Part shown: positions 50,251 through 58,955 of the stretch, piece by piece
How the letters are laid out: every line of letters starts with the position of its first letter
How positions within the stretch are numbered: position 1 is the first letter of the stretch
From: Pseudooceanicola sp050897975
Lineage (GTDB): Bacteria; Pseudomonadota; Alphaproteobacteria; Rhodobacterales; Rhodobacteraceae
Assembly (NCBI RefSeq): GCF_050897975.1
Contig: NZ_JBPAXY010000008.1
Span: 295,887-359,886 of the forward strand
Direction of reading: 5' to 3'
DNA: 64,000 bases
Position numbers and translations under genes: made by a program
Notes under the pieces: generated by a model
The model's input: only the letters and a program-made list of their open reading frames with translations
The model's database searches: none
What the model was told of the DNA's origin: nothing

Positions 50251-51768
50251 TCACCCCTTGGCGAACAGCCCGCCGTGGGTCTCGCGCAGGAGGTTCTTCT
50301 GCACCTTGCCCATGGTGTTGCGCGGCAGTTCCGGCACCAGGACATAGTGGCGGGGATGCTTGAACCGGGCCAGGGCGTCACCGACCGCCGCCTCGATCTG
50401 CGCCAGGTCGAGCGTGGCGCCCTTTTCCGGCACCAGAACCGCCACCACCGCCTCGCCCAGGTCGGGATGGGGCACGCCGATCACCGCGCTTTCCAGAACG
50501 CCGGGCTGGTCGTCCAGTACCAGTTCGATTTCCTTCGGATAGATGTTGTAGCCGCCCGCGATGATCAGATCCTTGGCGCGGCCAACGATGGTGACATAGC
50601 CGTCTGCGGCCTGCTGCCCCAGATCGCCGGTGATGAAGAACCCATCGGCGCGCAGCTCTGCCGCCGTCTTCTCGGGCATCTGCCAATAGCCCTTGAAGAC
50701 GTTGGGGCCGCGCACCTCGATCACCCCCACCTCACCGCGCGGCAATTCGGCGCCGGTCTCGGGGTCGGTCACCTTCAGCTCGACCCCCGGCAGGGGCAGG
50801 CCCACGGTGCCCGCCCGCCGCTCGCCCTCGTAGGGGTTCGAGGTGTTCATGTTGGTCTCGGTCATGCCATAGCGTTCCAGGATGCGGTGGCCGGTGCGCC
50901 CCTCGAACTGCACATGGGTGTCGGCCAGCAGGGGCGCCGAGCCCGAGATGAAAAGCCGCATGTGCCCGGTCAGTTCGGGGGTGAAGCGGGCATCGTCCAG
51001 CAGCCGGGTGTAGAAGGTCGGCACCCCCATCATCGAGGTCGCCTGCGGCAGGGCCGCGATCACCTGATCGAGGTCGAACTTTGGCAGCAGGATCATCGCG
51101 CCCCCCGCCGCCAGGATCACGTTGGTCGCCACGAACAGGCCGTGGGTATGGAAGATCGGCAGGGCGTGCAGCAGCACGTCCTGGTCGGTAAAGCGCCACA
51201 GCTCGACCAGGGTCTGGGCGTTGGACAGCAGGTTGGCCTGGGTCAGCATGGCGCCCTTCGACCGCCCCGTGGTGCCCGAAGTGTAAAGGAAGGCCGCCAG
51301 GTCGTCGGCCTCGCGATCGACGGTGGCAAAGGTCGCGGGCATGGTCCCGGCGATCTCGTTCAGCGAGCCCAGACCGTCGCCGCCCAGGGTTTCGCAGCGC
51401 GCGCCGAACCCTGCCGCCATCGCCGCCAGCTCGACCTCGCGGGCCGGGTCGCAGACCAGCAGCCGGGCGCCCGAGTTCTCGACGAAATAGGCCAGTTCGG
51501 CGGGGGTATAGGCGGTGTTCAGCGGCAGGGCGATCACCCCCGCCTGGATCGCCCCGGCATAAAGCGCCAGCGCCTTGGCCGATTTCTCGACCTGGATGGC
51601 CACCCGGTCGCCCGGCCCCAGCCCGCAGGTGGTCAGCGCATGGGCAAAGCGCGCGGCAATGTCGAGAAAGCCGTCATAGCTGAGGGTGTCCTCTCCGGGC
51701 AGGTAGAGGAAGGGGCGACCGCTGCCGCGATGCGCCCCGAACAGGGTGTCGTAAAGGGGGTTTGCCAT
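50251..51768 (-). CDS. matB: Malonyl-CoA synthetase (MatB-type acyl-CoA ligase)
   Basis: A 505-residue adenylate-forming ligase. Core motifs: YTSGTTGRSKGAMLTQ (P-loop), YGMTETNMNTSNPYEGERRAG (specific to MatB), FITGDLG and the catalytic Lys near RNTMGKVQKNLLRE. It makes malonyl-CoA from malonate, ATP and CoA. No malonate transporter or decarboxylase is adjacent. Convergent with the amidotransferase gene. Confidence 0.9.
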   Translation of the reverse strand: MANPLYDTLFGAHRGSGRPFLYLPGEDTLSYDGFLDIAARFAHALTTCGLGPGDRVAIQVEKSAKALALYAGAIQAGVIALPLNTAYTPAELAYFVENSGARLLVCDPAREVELAAMAAGFGARCETLGGDGLGSLNEIAGTMPATFATVDREADDLAAFLYTSGTTGRSKGAMLTQANLLSNAQTLVELWRFTDQDVLLHALPIFHTHGLFVATNVILAAGGAMILLPKFDLDQVIAALPQATSMMGVPTFYTRLLDDARFTPELTGHMRLFISGSAPLLADTHVQFEGRTGHRILERYGMTETNMNTSNPYEGERRAGTVGLPLPGVELKVTDPETGAELPRGEVGVIEVRGPNVFKGYWQMPEKTAAELRADGFFITGDLGQQAADGYVTIVGRAKDLIIAGGYNIYPKEIELVLDDQPGVLESAVIGVPHPDLGEAVVAVLVPEKGATLDLAQIEAAVGDALARFKHPRHYVLVPELPRNTMGKVQKNLLRETHGGLFAKG

Positions 51769-51838
51769 GGCCGTCTCCTTCGGTGCTGCGCAGATCGCGC
51801 GCGCCGCCGGAACGGGATCGGGGGCCAGGCCCCGACGG

Positions 51839-52897
51839 TCAGCCCCGCCGGGTGCTGCGCCGGGCGCGGCCCAGGGCCCGGTTATAGGCCGTGGGCGCCA
51901 CCCCGAACCGCGTCTTGAAGCAGCGCGAGAAATGTCCGACCGAAGCGTAACCGCAGGCGGTCGCCACGTCGATCAGTTCCAGATCGGTCGAGCTGAGCAG
52001 CATCCGCCCGTGATCCAAGCGCAACCCGCGATAGAACTCGCCCGGGGTCTTGCCGAAGACCGACATGAACAGCCGCTCGATATGGCGCCGCGAATAGCCC
52101 GAGGTCAGGGCCAGCTCTTCCATGGTCAGCGGATCTTCGAGGTGCGATTTCATCAGCTCGACCATGGACAGAAGGCCCGGATGGCGGGTGCGGATCAGCA
52201 CCGAGGTCGAGCTGCGCTGTTCTTCCTCGCGACCGACGCGGACCTTGCGCAGGCACATTTCAGAGACCATGGCGGCGAATTCCTCGCCATGGTCGCGGCC
52301 GATCAGTTCCAGCATCATGTCGATGGCGGCCGAGCCGCCGCCGCAGGTCATCAGGCGGCCGTCGATCTCGTACTTGGTTTCCTTCGGCACCAGGTCGGGG
52401 AAATGGGTGCGGAAGGCGGGCAGGTTCTCCCAATGCAGGGTAAAGGCGCGGTCCGACAGCAGCCCGGCGCGGGCCAGGGCCACGGCGCCGGTGCAGATGC
52501 CGCCCACCATGCCGCCGAAACGGTGATGGCGCTGCACCGCGCCCACCACCGCGGGCACCATCGCCTCGGAGGCCGGGTTGCCCGAGCAGACAAACAGGTT
52601 GGTGTCACGCGACAGCCGGTCGATCGCCCCCTCGACCCCGATCGGGATGCCCGAGGAGGAGGTCACCGCCTGCCCGTCCACCGACAGCACCCGCCACTGA
52701 TAGAGGGCATGTTGCGACAGCTGGTTGGCGATCCGCAGCGCCTCGACCGCCGCCGAGAAGGCCAGCAGGGTGAAGCCCGGCACCAGCAGGAAGGCGAAGA
52801 CGCGCGGCTTGTCGGGGGCTGGCAGCGGGAAGAAGGCGTCGCCCTGGGGCACCACGGGGGCGGCGGTGGTGAAACGGTCCTTGAACGAGTTTTCCAT
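51839..52897 (-). CDS. GlxA/GbdR-type AraC-family regulator
   Basis: 352 residues: an N-terminal DJ-1/PfpI-like ligand domain (FAFLLVPGFTLLAFSAAVEALRIAN; GGICTGAVALARAG) and a C-terminal AraC DNA-binding domain with two HTH units (LTMEELALTSGYSRRHIERLF; LIDVATACGYASVGHFSRCF). GbdR-like proteins activate choline, betaine or carnitine catabolism genes. The GMC oxidoreductase upstream fits such a target. GGAGG precedes the ATG. Confidence 0.88.
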   Translation of the reverse strand: MENSFKDRFTTAAPVVPQGDAFFPLPAPDKPRVFAFLLVPGFTLLAFSAAVEALRIANQLSQHALYQWRVLSVDGQAVTSSSGIPIGVEGAIDRLSRDTNLFVCSGNPASEAMVPAVVGAVQRHHRFGGMVGGICTGAVALARAGLLSDRAFTLHWENLPAFRTHFPDLVPKETKYEIDGRLMTCGGGSAAIDMMLELIGRDHGEEFAAMVSEMCLRKVRVGREEEQRSSTSVLIRTRHPGLLSMVELMKSHLEDPLTMEELALTSGYSRRHIERLFMSVFGKTPGEFYRGLRLDHGRMLLSSTDLELIDVATACGYASVGHFSRCFKTRFGVAPTAYNRALGRARRSTRRG

Positions 52898-53100
52898 CAG
52901 GCAGGCCTCCGGCAGGGATCAGGGGACGTCAGGGCGTGCGGCACGGGGGGCGGGGGAGTCGGGGGGCGGGCCGCCATTTGGGCGGTTTGCGGCCTCGGCC
53001 CGCGTATCGTCAAGAGCGAAGCGCCCCCTGCCCCCCGTTTCGCGCCCCGCCGCCCAGCAGAGAGGCAGCAAAACGCCGCCTGGCACCCTCAAAGCTTGTC

Positions 53101-54759
53101 CTACAGCCCCTGGCGGATCCAGGCGGCGGCCTTTTCGGCGATCATCAGGGTGGGCGCATTGGTGTTGCCGCTGGTGATCTCGGGCATGACCGAGGCATCG
53201 GCCACCCGCAGCCCGGCGACGCCCTTCAGCCGCAGATGCGGGTCCAGGGGCGCGGCGCTGTCCTCGGCGGCGCCCATGCGCACGGTGCCCACGGGGTGGA
53301 AGATCGTGCTGGCGATGTCGCCCGCCAGCCGCGCCAGGTCCTCGTCGCTTTGGTACTTGGGGCCGGGCTTGTATTCCTCGGGGGCGTAGCGGGCCATGGC
53401 GGGCTGGGCCATGATGCCGCGCACCTGGCGCAGGCTGGCGGCGGCGATGCGGCGGTCCTCGTCGGTGGACAGGTAGTTGGGCGCGATCTTCGGCGCCGCC
53501 CGCGGGTCAGCCGAGGCGATGCGCACATGGCCGCGCGAGGTGGGGTTCAGGTTGCAGACCGAGACGGTGATGGCCGGGAAGGGATGCAGGGGCTGGCCGA
53601 AGGCCTCCAGGCTCAGCGGTTGGATATGGTATTGCAGGTTGGGATGGGGCCGGTCGGGGTCCGAGCGGGTGAAGGCGCCCAGCTGGCTCGGCGACATGCT
53701 CATGGGGCCCGAGCGGCGCAGGGCATATTCCAGCCCGATCTTCGCCTTGCCCCACAGGCTGGCGGTCAGGGCGTTCAGGGTCTTGGTCCCCGCAACCTTG
53801 AAGACCGCGCGGATCTGCAAGTGGTCTTGCAGGTTCTCGCCCACCCCGGGGATGTCCTGCACCACCTCGATCCCGGTCTCGCGCAGCAGACCCGCGGGGC
53901 CCAGCCCCGACAGCTGCAACAGGGCCGGCGTGTTCACCGCGCCCGCCGACAGCACCACCTCGCGCAGGGCGCGGGCGGTGACCTGCTGCCCGGCGCGGCG
54001 TACCACCACCCCGTCACAACGCAGCGCGCCCTCGGGCGCGAAGGTCAGCCGCTCGGCCTGGGCCTCGGTCCAGATGGTCAGGTTCGGGCGGTGTCTGGCG
54101 GGGCGCAGAAAGGCCTTCGAGCTGTTCCAGCGCCAGCCCGCGCGCTGGTTCACGTCGAAATAGCCCACCCCCGCATTGTCGCCGGTGTTGAAATCCTCGG
54201 TGGGCTCGATGCCCGCCTCGGTGGCGGCCTCGGCGAAACTGTCCAGCACGTCCCAGCGCAGGCGCTGTTTCTCGACCCGCCATTCGCCGCCCGACCCGTG
54301 CAGGTCGGAAAAGCGGCTGTTGTCGCCAGTCACCGGATCGGCGCCGCCGTCCAGCCGATAGTGATCCTCGTGGCGCTTGAAATCCTCCAGCGCGCAATCC
54401 CAGGCCCATTCCCCCTCGCCGGTGATCCGGGCCCAGTTGTCGTAATCCCGCGCCTGGCCGCGCATGTAGATCATGCCGTTGATCGAGGAACAGCCACCCA
54501 GGGTTTTTCCCCGTGGGTACAGCAGGCTGCGCCCGTTCAGCCCCGGCGCCCCTTCGGTGGAGTAAAGCCAGTCGGTCCGCGGATTGCCGATGCAGTAAAG
54601 ATAGCCCACGGGGATGTGGATCCAGTGGTAGCTGTCGCGCGGCCCGGCCTCCAGCAGCAGGACCCGGGTGCCCGGATCGGCGCTCAGCCGGTTGGCCAGC
54701 AGGCAGCCCGCCGTGCCCGCGCCCACGATGATATAGTCGAAGCTTTCCGCCTGCGACAT
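53101..54759 (-). CDS. Choline dehydrogenase-like GMC oxidoreductase
   Basis: 552 residues from the ATG at 54759, with GGGAGGG upstream. FAD-binding motif IIVGAGTAGCLLANRLS at the N-terminus, GGCSSINGMIYMRGQ, and the C-terminal HPVGTVRMG plus ASVMPEITSGNTNAPTLMIAEK place it in the BetA group. Likely oxidises choline or another primary alcohol with FAD. No betaine aldehyde dehydrogenase gene is adjacent, so the substrate is unproven. Upstream of the GbdR-like regulator on the same strand. Confidence 0.88.
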   Translation of the reverse strand: MSQAESFDYIIVGAGTAGCLLANRLSADPGTRVLLLEAGPRDSYHWIHIPVGYLYCIGNPRTDWLYSTEGAPGLNGRSLLYPRGKTLGGCSSINGMIYMRGQARDYDNWARITGEGEWAWDCALEDFKRHEDHYRLDGGADPVTGDNSRFSDLHGSGGEWRVEKQRLRWDVLDSFAEAATEAGIEPTEDFNTGDNAGVGYFDVNQRAGWRWNSSKAFLRPARHRPNLTIWTEAQAERLTFAPEGALRCDGVVVRRAGQQVTARALREVVLSAGAVNTPALLQLSGLGPAGLLRETGIEVVQDIPGVGENLQDHLQIRAVFKVAGTKTLNALTASLWGKAKIGLEYALRRSGPMSMSPSQLGAFTRSDPDRPHPNLQYHIQPLSLEAFGQPLHPFPAITVSVCNLNPTSRGHVRIASADPRAAPKIAPNYLSTDEDRRIAAASLRQVRGIMAQPAMARYAPEEYKPGPKYQSDEDLARLAGDIASTIFHPVGTVRMGAAEDSAAPLDPHLRLKGVAGLRVADASVMPEITSGNTNAPTLMIAEKAAAWIRQGL

Positions 54760-55035
54760 GGCCCCCTCCCTGCCCGTCTCTTGCCGCCCAGTGCTACAGG
54801 GGCGGGGCCGCATTTCCAACGGAAATGACGCCGCAGCGCCCCGCGCGCCGCAGGTATGGACCCCATTCATGAGGTCCGCTCATCGCTCCTATCGCGGGGC
54901 CCGGCCTAGCGGATCGCCTCTGGCGCCCTACTCTATACCCTGATGATCCAGACGTCGGCCGGCCTGCCCCTCGTGCCCCTTCCCCCGGGCCACCCTGCCG
55001 CCGACGCGCCACATAGGACCTGCAAGGAGGCCCCC

Positions 55036-55482
55036 ATGAAGCTGACAGTCAACGGCACCGAACATGACGTGGATGTAGAGCCCGATACCCCGCTGCTGTG
55101 GGTGATCCGCGAGGAACTGGGCCTTCTGGGCACAAAATACGGCTGCGGCGTGGCCCAATGCGGCGCCTGCACCGTGCTGGTGGACGGCTATGCCACCCGG
55201 TCCTGCGTGACCCCTGCCGACAGTGTCGAAGGCGCCGAGATCCGCACCATCGAGACGGTCGAGGAAACCGAGACTGGCCGCCGCGTGGTCGAGGCCTGGG
55301 TCGAGAACCAGGTGCCCCAGTGCGGCTATTGCCAGTCGGGCCAGGTTCTGGCCGCCACGGCCCTGCTGACCGAGACGCCCAACCCCACCGATGACGACAT
55401 CGACGCGGCCATGACCAACCTCTGCCGCTGCGGGACCTACAACAAGATCCGTGCCGCCGTGCACAGCGCGTCGGAGGGCTGA
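55036..55482 (+). CDS. Molybdenum hydroxylase small subunit, [2Fe-2S]2 (IorA-like)
   Basis: 148 residues from the ATG at 55036 (AAGGAGG upstream). The first cluster uses Cys37, Cys42, Cys45 and Cys57 (YGCGVAQCGACTV); the second uses Cys96, Cys99, Cys130 and Cys132 (QCGYCQSGQ, CRCGTY). It passes electrons from the Mo-pterin subunit encoded next. No own signal peptide, so it probably crosses the membrane with its Tat-tagged partner. Confidence 0.92.
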   Translation: MKLTVNGTEHDVDVEPDTPLLWVIREELGLLGTKYGCGVAQCGACTVLVDGYATRSCVTPADSVEGAEIRTIETVEETETGRRVVEAWVENQVPQCGYCQSGQVLAATALLTETPNPTDDDIDAAMTNLCRCGTYNKIRAAVHSASEG

Positions 55483-55485
55483 TCC

Positions 55486-57681
55486 ATGGGTATTCTCGAC
55501 AAGATCCTGACCGCCTCCGCCCCCGTCAACGTCTCGCGCCGGGGCTTCCTGGCAGGCTCGGGCGCGCTGGTGCTGGCCACCTCCCTGCCGCTGCGTGCCT
55601 CGAAGGCGCAGGAGGCGGGCGCCGCGGCAGAACCCGCCGCCGTGCAGGCCTTCCTTGAGCTGCGCCCCGATGGCACCGCCTTCCTGCGCAGCCCCTTCAT
55701 CGAGGGCGGCCAGGGCATCTATTCCGCCATGGCCCAGATCGTGGGCGAGGAATTGGACCTCGACCCGATGGCCTTTGCCGTCGAGATCGCCCCGCCGGGC
55801 GGCCCCTTCGGCATCATGGGCGGCTATCGCCTGACCGGCGGATCCATGTCGACCCGCACCGCCTATCCGGTGATGCGTCAGCTGGGCGCCTCGGCCCGCG
55901 CCATGCTGGTGCAGGCCGCCGCCACCCAGTGGGATCTGGACCCGGCCACGCTCATCACCGAACCGGGCGCCGTGGTCGACCCGGCCTCGGGCAACCGGCT
56001 GAGCTATGGCGATCTGGCCGAGGCGGCCATGGACCTGCCGGTGCCCGCCGAAGTGGCGCTGAAGGACGAGGCCGATTTCCGCTGGCTGAAGACCGGGATG
56101 CCGCGCCTTGACGTGCGTGACAAATCCACCGGCCAGGCCCGCTATGCCCTGGATGTCGAGGTGGACGGCATGTTGCTGGCCGCCGTCCAGCACGCCCCGC
56201 GCCTGGGCCTGACACCGCAGGCGATCCCCAACCAGGCCGAGGTCGAGGCGATGCGCGGCGTGCATTCGGTGCACCTGCTGGACGGCGCCGTGGCCGTGGT
56301 GGCCGAGAAGTTCTGGCAGGCCCGCCGCGCGGTCGAGGCCGCCCAGATCACCTGGACCGAGGGCGAGGCGCGCTGGCCGATGCCCGCCGAATTCTCCTCT
56401 GCCGGGTTCCGCGACACCCTGGCGGGCTTCGATGGCGACTTCACCCCGGTCGAGACCGAAGGCGACGCCCTGGCCGCGCTGGAGGGGGCCGAGACGGTGG
56501 TCGAGGCAACCTATGACGCGCCCTTCGTCGTCCATGGCCAGCTCGAACCGCCCTCGGCCACCGCGCGGTTCAACGCTGATGGCACGCTGGATCTGTGGCT
56601 GCCGAACCAGGCCCCCGAACAGTTCCAGGGCGCCGCGGCCGAGGCCGCCGGGATCGAGCCGGGCCAGGTGACCATCCACAGCCAGATGCTGGGCGGGTTC
56701 TTCGGCCGTCACTTCCTGTACCCGACCGCCAACCCCTTCCCCCAGGCCATCGCCCTGGCCCGCGCCGTGGGCCGCCCGGTGAAGCTGATCTGGACCCGCG
56801 AAGAGGATTTCCTGCGCGACGCCCCGCGCCCCCTGGGCCTGGCACGGTTCCGTGGCGCCATGGGCCCCGACGGCCCCGTGGCGCTGAGCGCCGAGGTGGT
56901 GGGCGAAGGCCCCACGGGACGTTGGTACAACGCGCCCGCAGGCAGCGATGCCTCGGCCACCGAGGGGATCTCGGGCAAGAGCTATGCCATCGCCAACCGC
57001 CGGATCGGCCAGGTCTACATGCCCAACCCGGCGGTAATCGGCTATTGGCGGTCGGTCGGCCATTCGATGCATGACTTCATGTATGAAAGCTTCCTCGACG
57101 AGATGGCCGAGGCGGGCGGGCTGGATCCCTACGAGATGCGCCTGTCGCTTCTGTCGGGCAACGACCGGCTGACCACCCTGCTGACCCGCACCGCCGATCT
57201 GGCGGGCGGCTGGCGCCCAGGTCCCTATGAGGCCGAGGACGGCACGATGCGGGCGCGCGGGGTCGCCATGGCCTCGCCCTTCGGCTCGGAGGCGGCGGCA
57301 ATGGCCGAGGTCTCGCTCGACCGGGGCGCGGTGCGGGTGCACAACATCTGGACGGCGATCGACCCGGGCCAGATCGTCAACCCGGCGGTGATCGAGGCGC
57401 AGGTGCAATCGGCCGTGGCCCTGGGCCTGTCGGAAACCCTGGTCGAAGAGCTGGTCTATGAAAACGGCGAGCCCACTGCGCGCAATTTCGACAGCTACGA
57501 GATCCTGCGCCCCGAGATGATGCCCCAGATGCATGTGGCGGTGATCGAAAGCGGCGCCCAGATGGGCGGCGTGGGCGAACCGGGCCTGCCCGCCGTTCCC
57601 CCCGCCGTGGTCAATGCCGTGGCCCGGCTGACCGGCCAGCGGGTGCGCAGCCTGCCCCTGTCGAAACACGATTTCGGCTAG
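55486..57681 (+). CDS. Molybdenum hydroxylase large subunit, Tat-exported (IorB-like)
   Basis: 731 residues of the isoquinoline 1-oxidoreductase beta / xanthine dehydrogenase family. A twin-arginine signal (VSRRGFLAGSGALVLATSLP) shows export in folded form to the periplasm. Active-site loop GGVGEPGLPAVPP near the C-terminus provides catalytic Glu698; GGFFGRHF and FVVHGQLEPPSAT are molybdopterin-site stretches. It likely oxidises aldehydes or N-heterocycles. The usual cytochrome c electron acceptor gene is not in the window. 3 bases after the small-subunit stop. Confidence 0.9.
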   Translation: MGILDKILTASAPVNVSRRGFLAGSGALVLATSLPLRASKAQEAGAAAEPAAVQAFLELRPDGTAFLRSPFIEGGQGIYSAMAQIVGEELDLDPMAFAVEIAPPGGPFGIMGGYRLTGGSMSTRTAYPVMRQLGASARAMLVQAAATQWDLDPATLITEPGAVVDPASGNRLSYGDLAEAAMDLPVPAEVALKDEADFRWLKTGMPRLDVRDKSTGQARYALDVEVDGMLLAAVQHAPRLGLTPQAIPNQAEVEAMRGVHSVHLLDGAVAVVAEKFWQARRAVEAAQITWTEGEARWPMPAEFSSAGFRDTLAGFDGDFTPVETEGDALAALEGAETVVEATYDAPFVVHGQLEPPSATARFNADGTLDLWLPNQAPEQFQGAAAEAAGIEPGQVTIHSQMLGGFFGRHFLYPTANPFPQAIALARAVGRPVKLIWTREEDFLRDAPRPLGLARFRGAMGPDGPVALSAEVVGEGPTGRWYNAPAGSDASATEGISGKSYAIANRRIGQVYMPNPAVIGYWRSVGHSMHDFMYESFLDEMAEAGGLDPYEMRLSLLSGNDRLTTLLTRTADLAGGWRPGPYEAEDGTMRARGVAMASPFGSEAAAMAEVSLDRGAVRVHNIWTAIDPGQIVNPAVIEAQVQSAVALGLSETLVEELVYENGEPTARNFDSYEILRPEMMPQMHVAVIESGAQMGGVGEPGLPAVPPAVVNAVARLTGQRVRSLPLSKHDFG

Positions 57682-57908
57682 ACCGATCTGTCACTGACCG
57701 GCGCGCCCGCCGCGCCGGTCCCCCAAGCGCGGCCCCTGGCGCCTTGCCAGACAGACACCGCACGGCCTTTCGGGCCACGCCCGCCCCTGCCCCGCCGCCC
57801 CGCGCCCGGCCCGCACAATGGCGAAACCAGCGAGGCCGCGCGCGCCGATGGCAGAACCTCTTGCGCTCTACCCTTCAGTCGTCTAAACGCCTGAAACACA
57901 CCACGGAT

Positions 57909-57982
57909 GGCGAGTTGGCGGAGTGGTGACGCAGCGGATTGCAAATCCGTGTACACCGGTTCGATTCCGGTACTCGCCTCCA
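57909..57982 (+). tRNA. tRNA-Cys (anticodon GCA)
   Basis: Acceptor stem GGCGAGT / ACTCGCC, anticodon loop TTGCAAA (anticodon GCA), T arm with GTTCGATTC, discriminator U and encoded CCA (57980-57982). The gene is intact. The mobile gene set starts right after its 3' end, so it is the probable integration site. Confidence 0.95.
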
Positions 57983-58039
57983 CCTTATTTTCAACGACAT
58001 TAGTGCCGAATTCGCTGCCGGGACGGGCTGAAAAACGGC

Positions 58040-58062
58040 CCGGTTTACAGGCCGGTTTACAG
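58040..58062. repeat. Tandem 12-bp repeat near the tRNA-proximal element end
   Basis: CCGGTTTACAGG is directly followed by CCGGTTTACAG. It lies about 60 bases past the tRNA and may be an integrase or excisionase arm-binding site. Confidence 0.5.
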
Positions 58063-58121
58063 TTTCGTAGGATTTCGCCTCTGCGCGTGACACGTTGCGA
58101 GGCCGTGGCTAAGGTCCTGAA

Positions 58122-58955
58122 ATGGCAGATGGTCCTTGGACAGACGAAGAGAACGACCTGATCGTGGCGGATTACTTCGCCATGCTCGCGGATGATCTCT
58201 GTGGCCGCAAATATGTGAAAGCGGCGCACAACCGGGCGCTGCAAGATCGCATCGGTCGTTCAAAGGGTTCCATCGAATTCAAGCACGCAAACATCTCGGC
58301 CCTGATGCCCGCGTTTGGTCAGCCAATCATCAAGGGCTACCTGCCGCGCTTCAACGTGCAGATGGCGCTGGCCGAGGCCGTCGACCGCTGGCTCGAAGCC
58401 AATCCGGAATGGATCGAAAGGCTACCCAAGGCGGCCCCTTCCGGGATGGCCTATCAAAACCCTCGCCTCTTCGTCGACACGCCACCGACAATGCGCAACA
58501 CCCCTCCCCCGGAGGAGGCGGAGCAGATGCGCACCATTGCTCGGCATTTCAATGTCGCGGCCCAGCAAGAGCGAAATCGCGCCCTCGGACGATTGGGGGA
58601 AGAACGCGCCCTCGCCCACGAACGTGCGACGCTCAGAGATGCCGGTCGAGATGATCTGGCGCGGAAGGTGATTTGGGTCAGCGAGGATATCGGCGACGGC
58701 GCGGGCTACGACATCTCAAGCTACGCTCCCGATGGCACCCCGCGCCTGCTGGAAGTGAAGACGACAAATGGCTGGGATCGGACGCCCTTCCATATCTCGC
58801 AGAACGAATTGCGCGTCGCCGAGGCGAACCGCGACACCTGGCATCTCTTCAGGATCTACAACAACGCGCGAGGGCCGAGAGCTTTCGAGCTCCGGCCCCC
58901 GCTGGATCACCATGTGACATTGACGCCCACGAGTTTTCAGGCGCGCTTCGATTAG
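58122..58955 (+). CDS. DUF3883-domain protein (restriction-like)
   Basis: 277 residues. The N-terminal domain (WTDEENDLIVADYFAMLADDL ... GSIEFKHANISALM) is a conserved module of defence-island nucleases; the C-terminal DUF3883 carries the PD-(D/E)xK-like pattern GYDISS (Asp) and LEVKTTN (Glu-x-Lys). Likely a DNA-binding, nuclease-like protein, possibly antiphage, but no partner methylase or helicase is nearby. Its stop overlaps the 3' end of the integrase gene tail to tail by a few bases. Confidence 0.75.
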   Translation: MADGPWTDEENDLIVADYFAMLADDLCGRKYVKAAHNRALQDRIGRSKGSIEFKHANISALMPAFGQPIIKGYLPRFNVQMALAEAVDRWLEANPEWIERLPKAAPSGMAYQNPRLFVDTPPTMRNTPPPEEAEQMRTIARHFNVAAQQERNRALGRLGEERALAHERATLRDAGRDDLARKVIWVSEDIGDGAGYDISSYAPDGTPRLLEVKTTNGWDRTPFHISQNELRVAEANRDTWHLFRIYNNARGPRAFELRPPLDHHVTLTPTSFQARFD

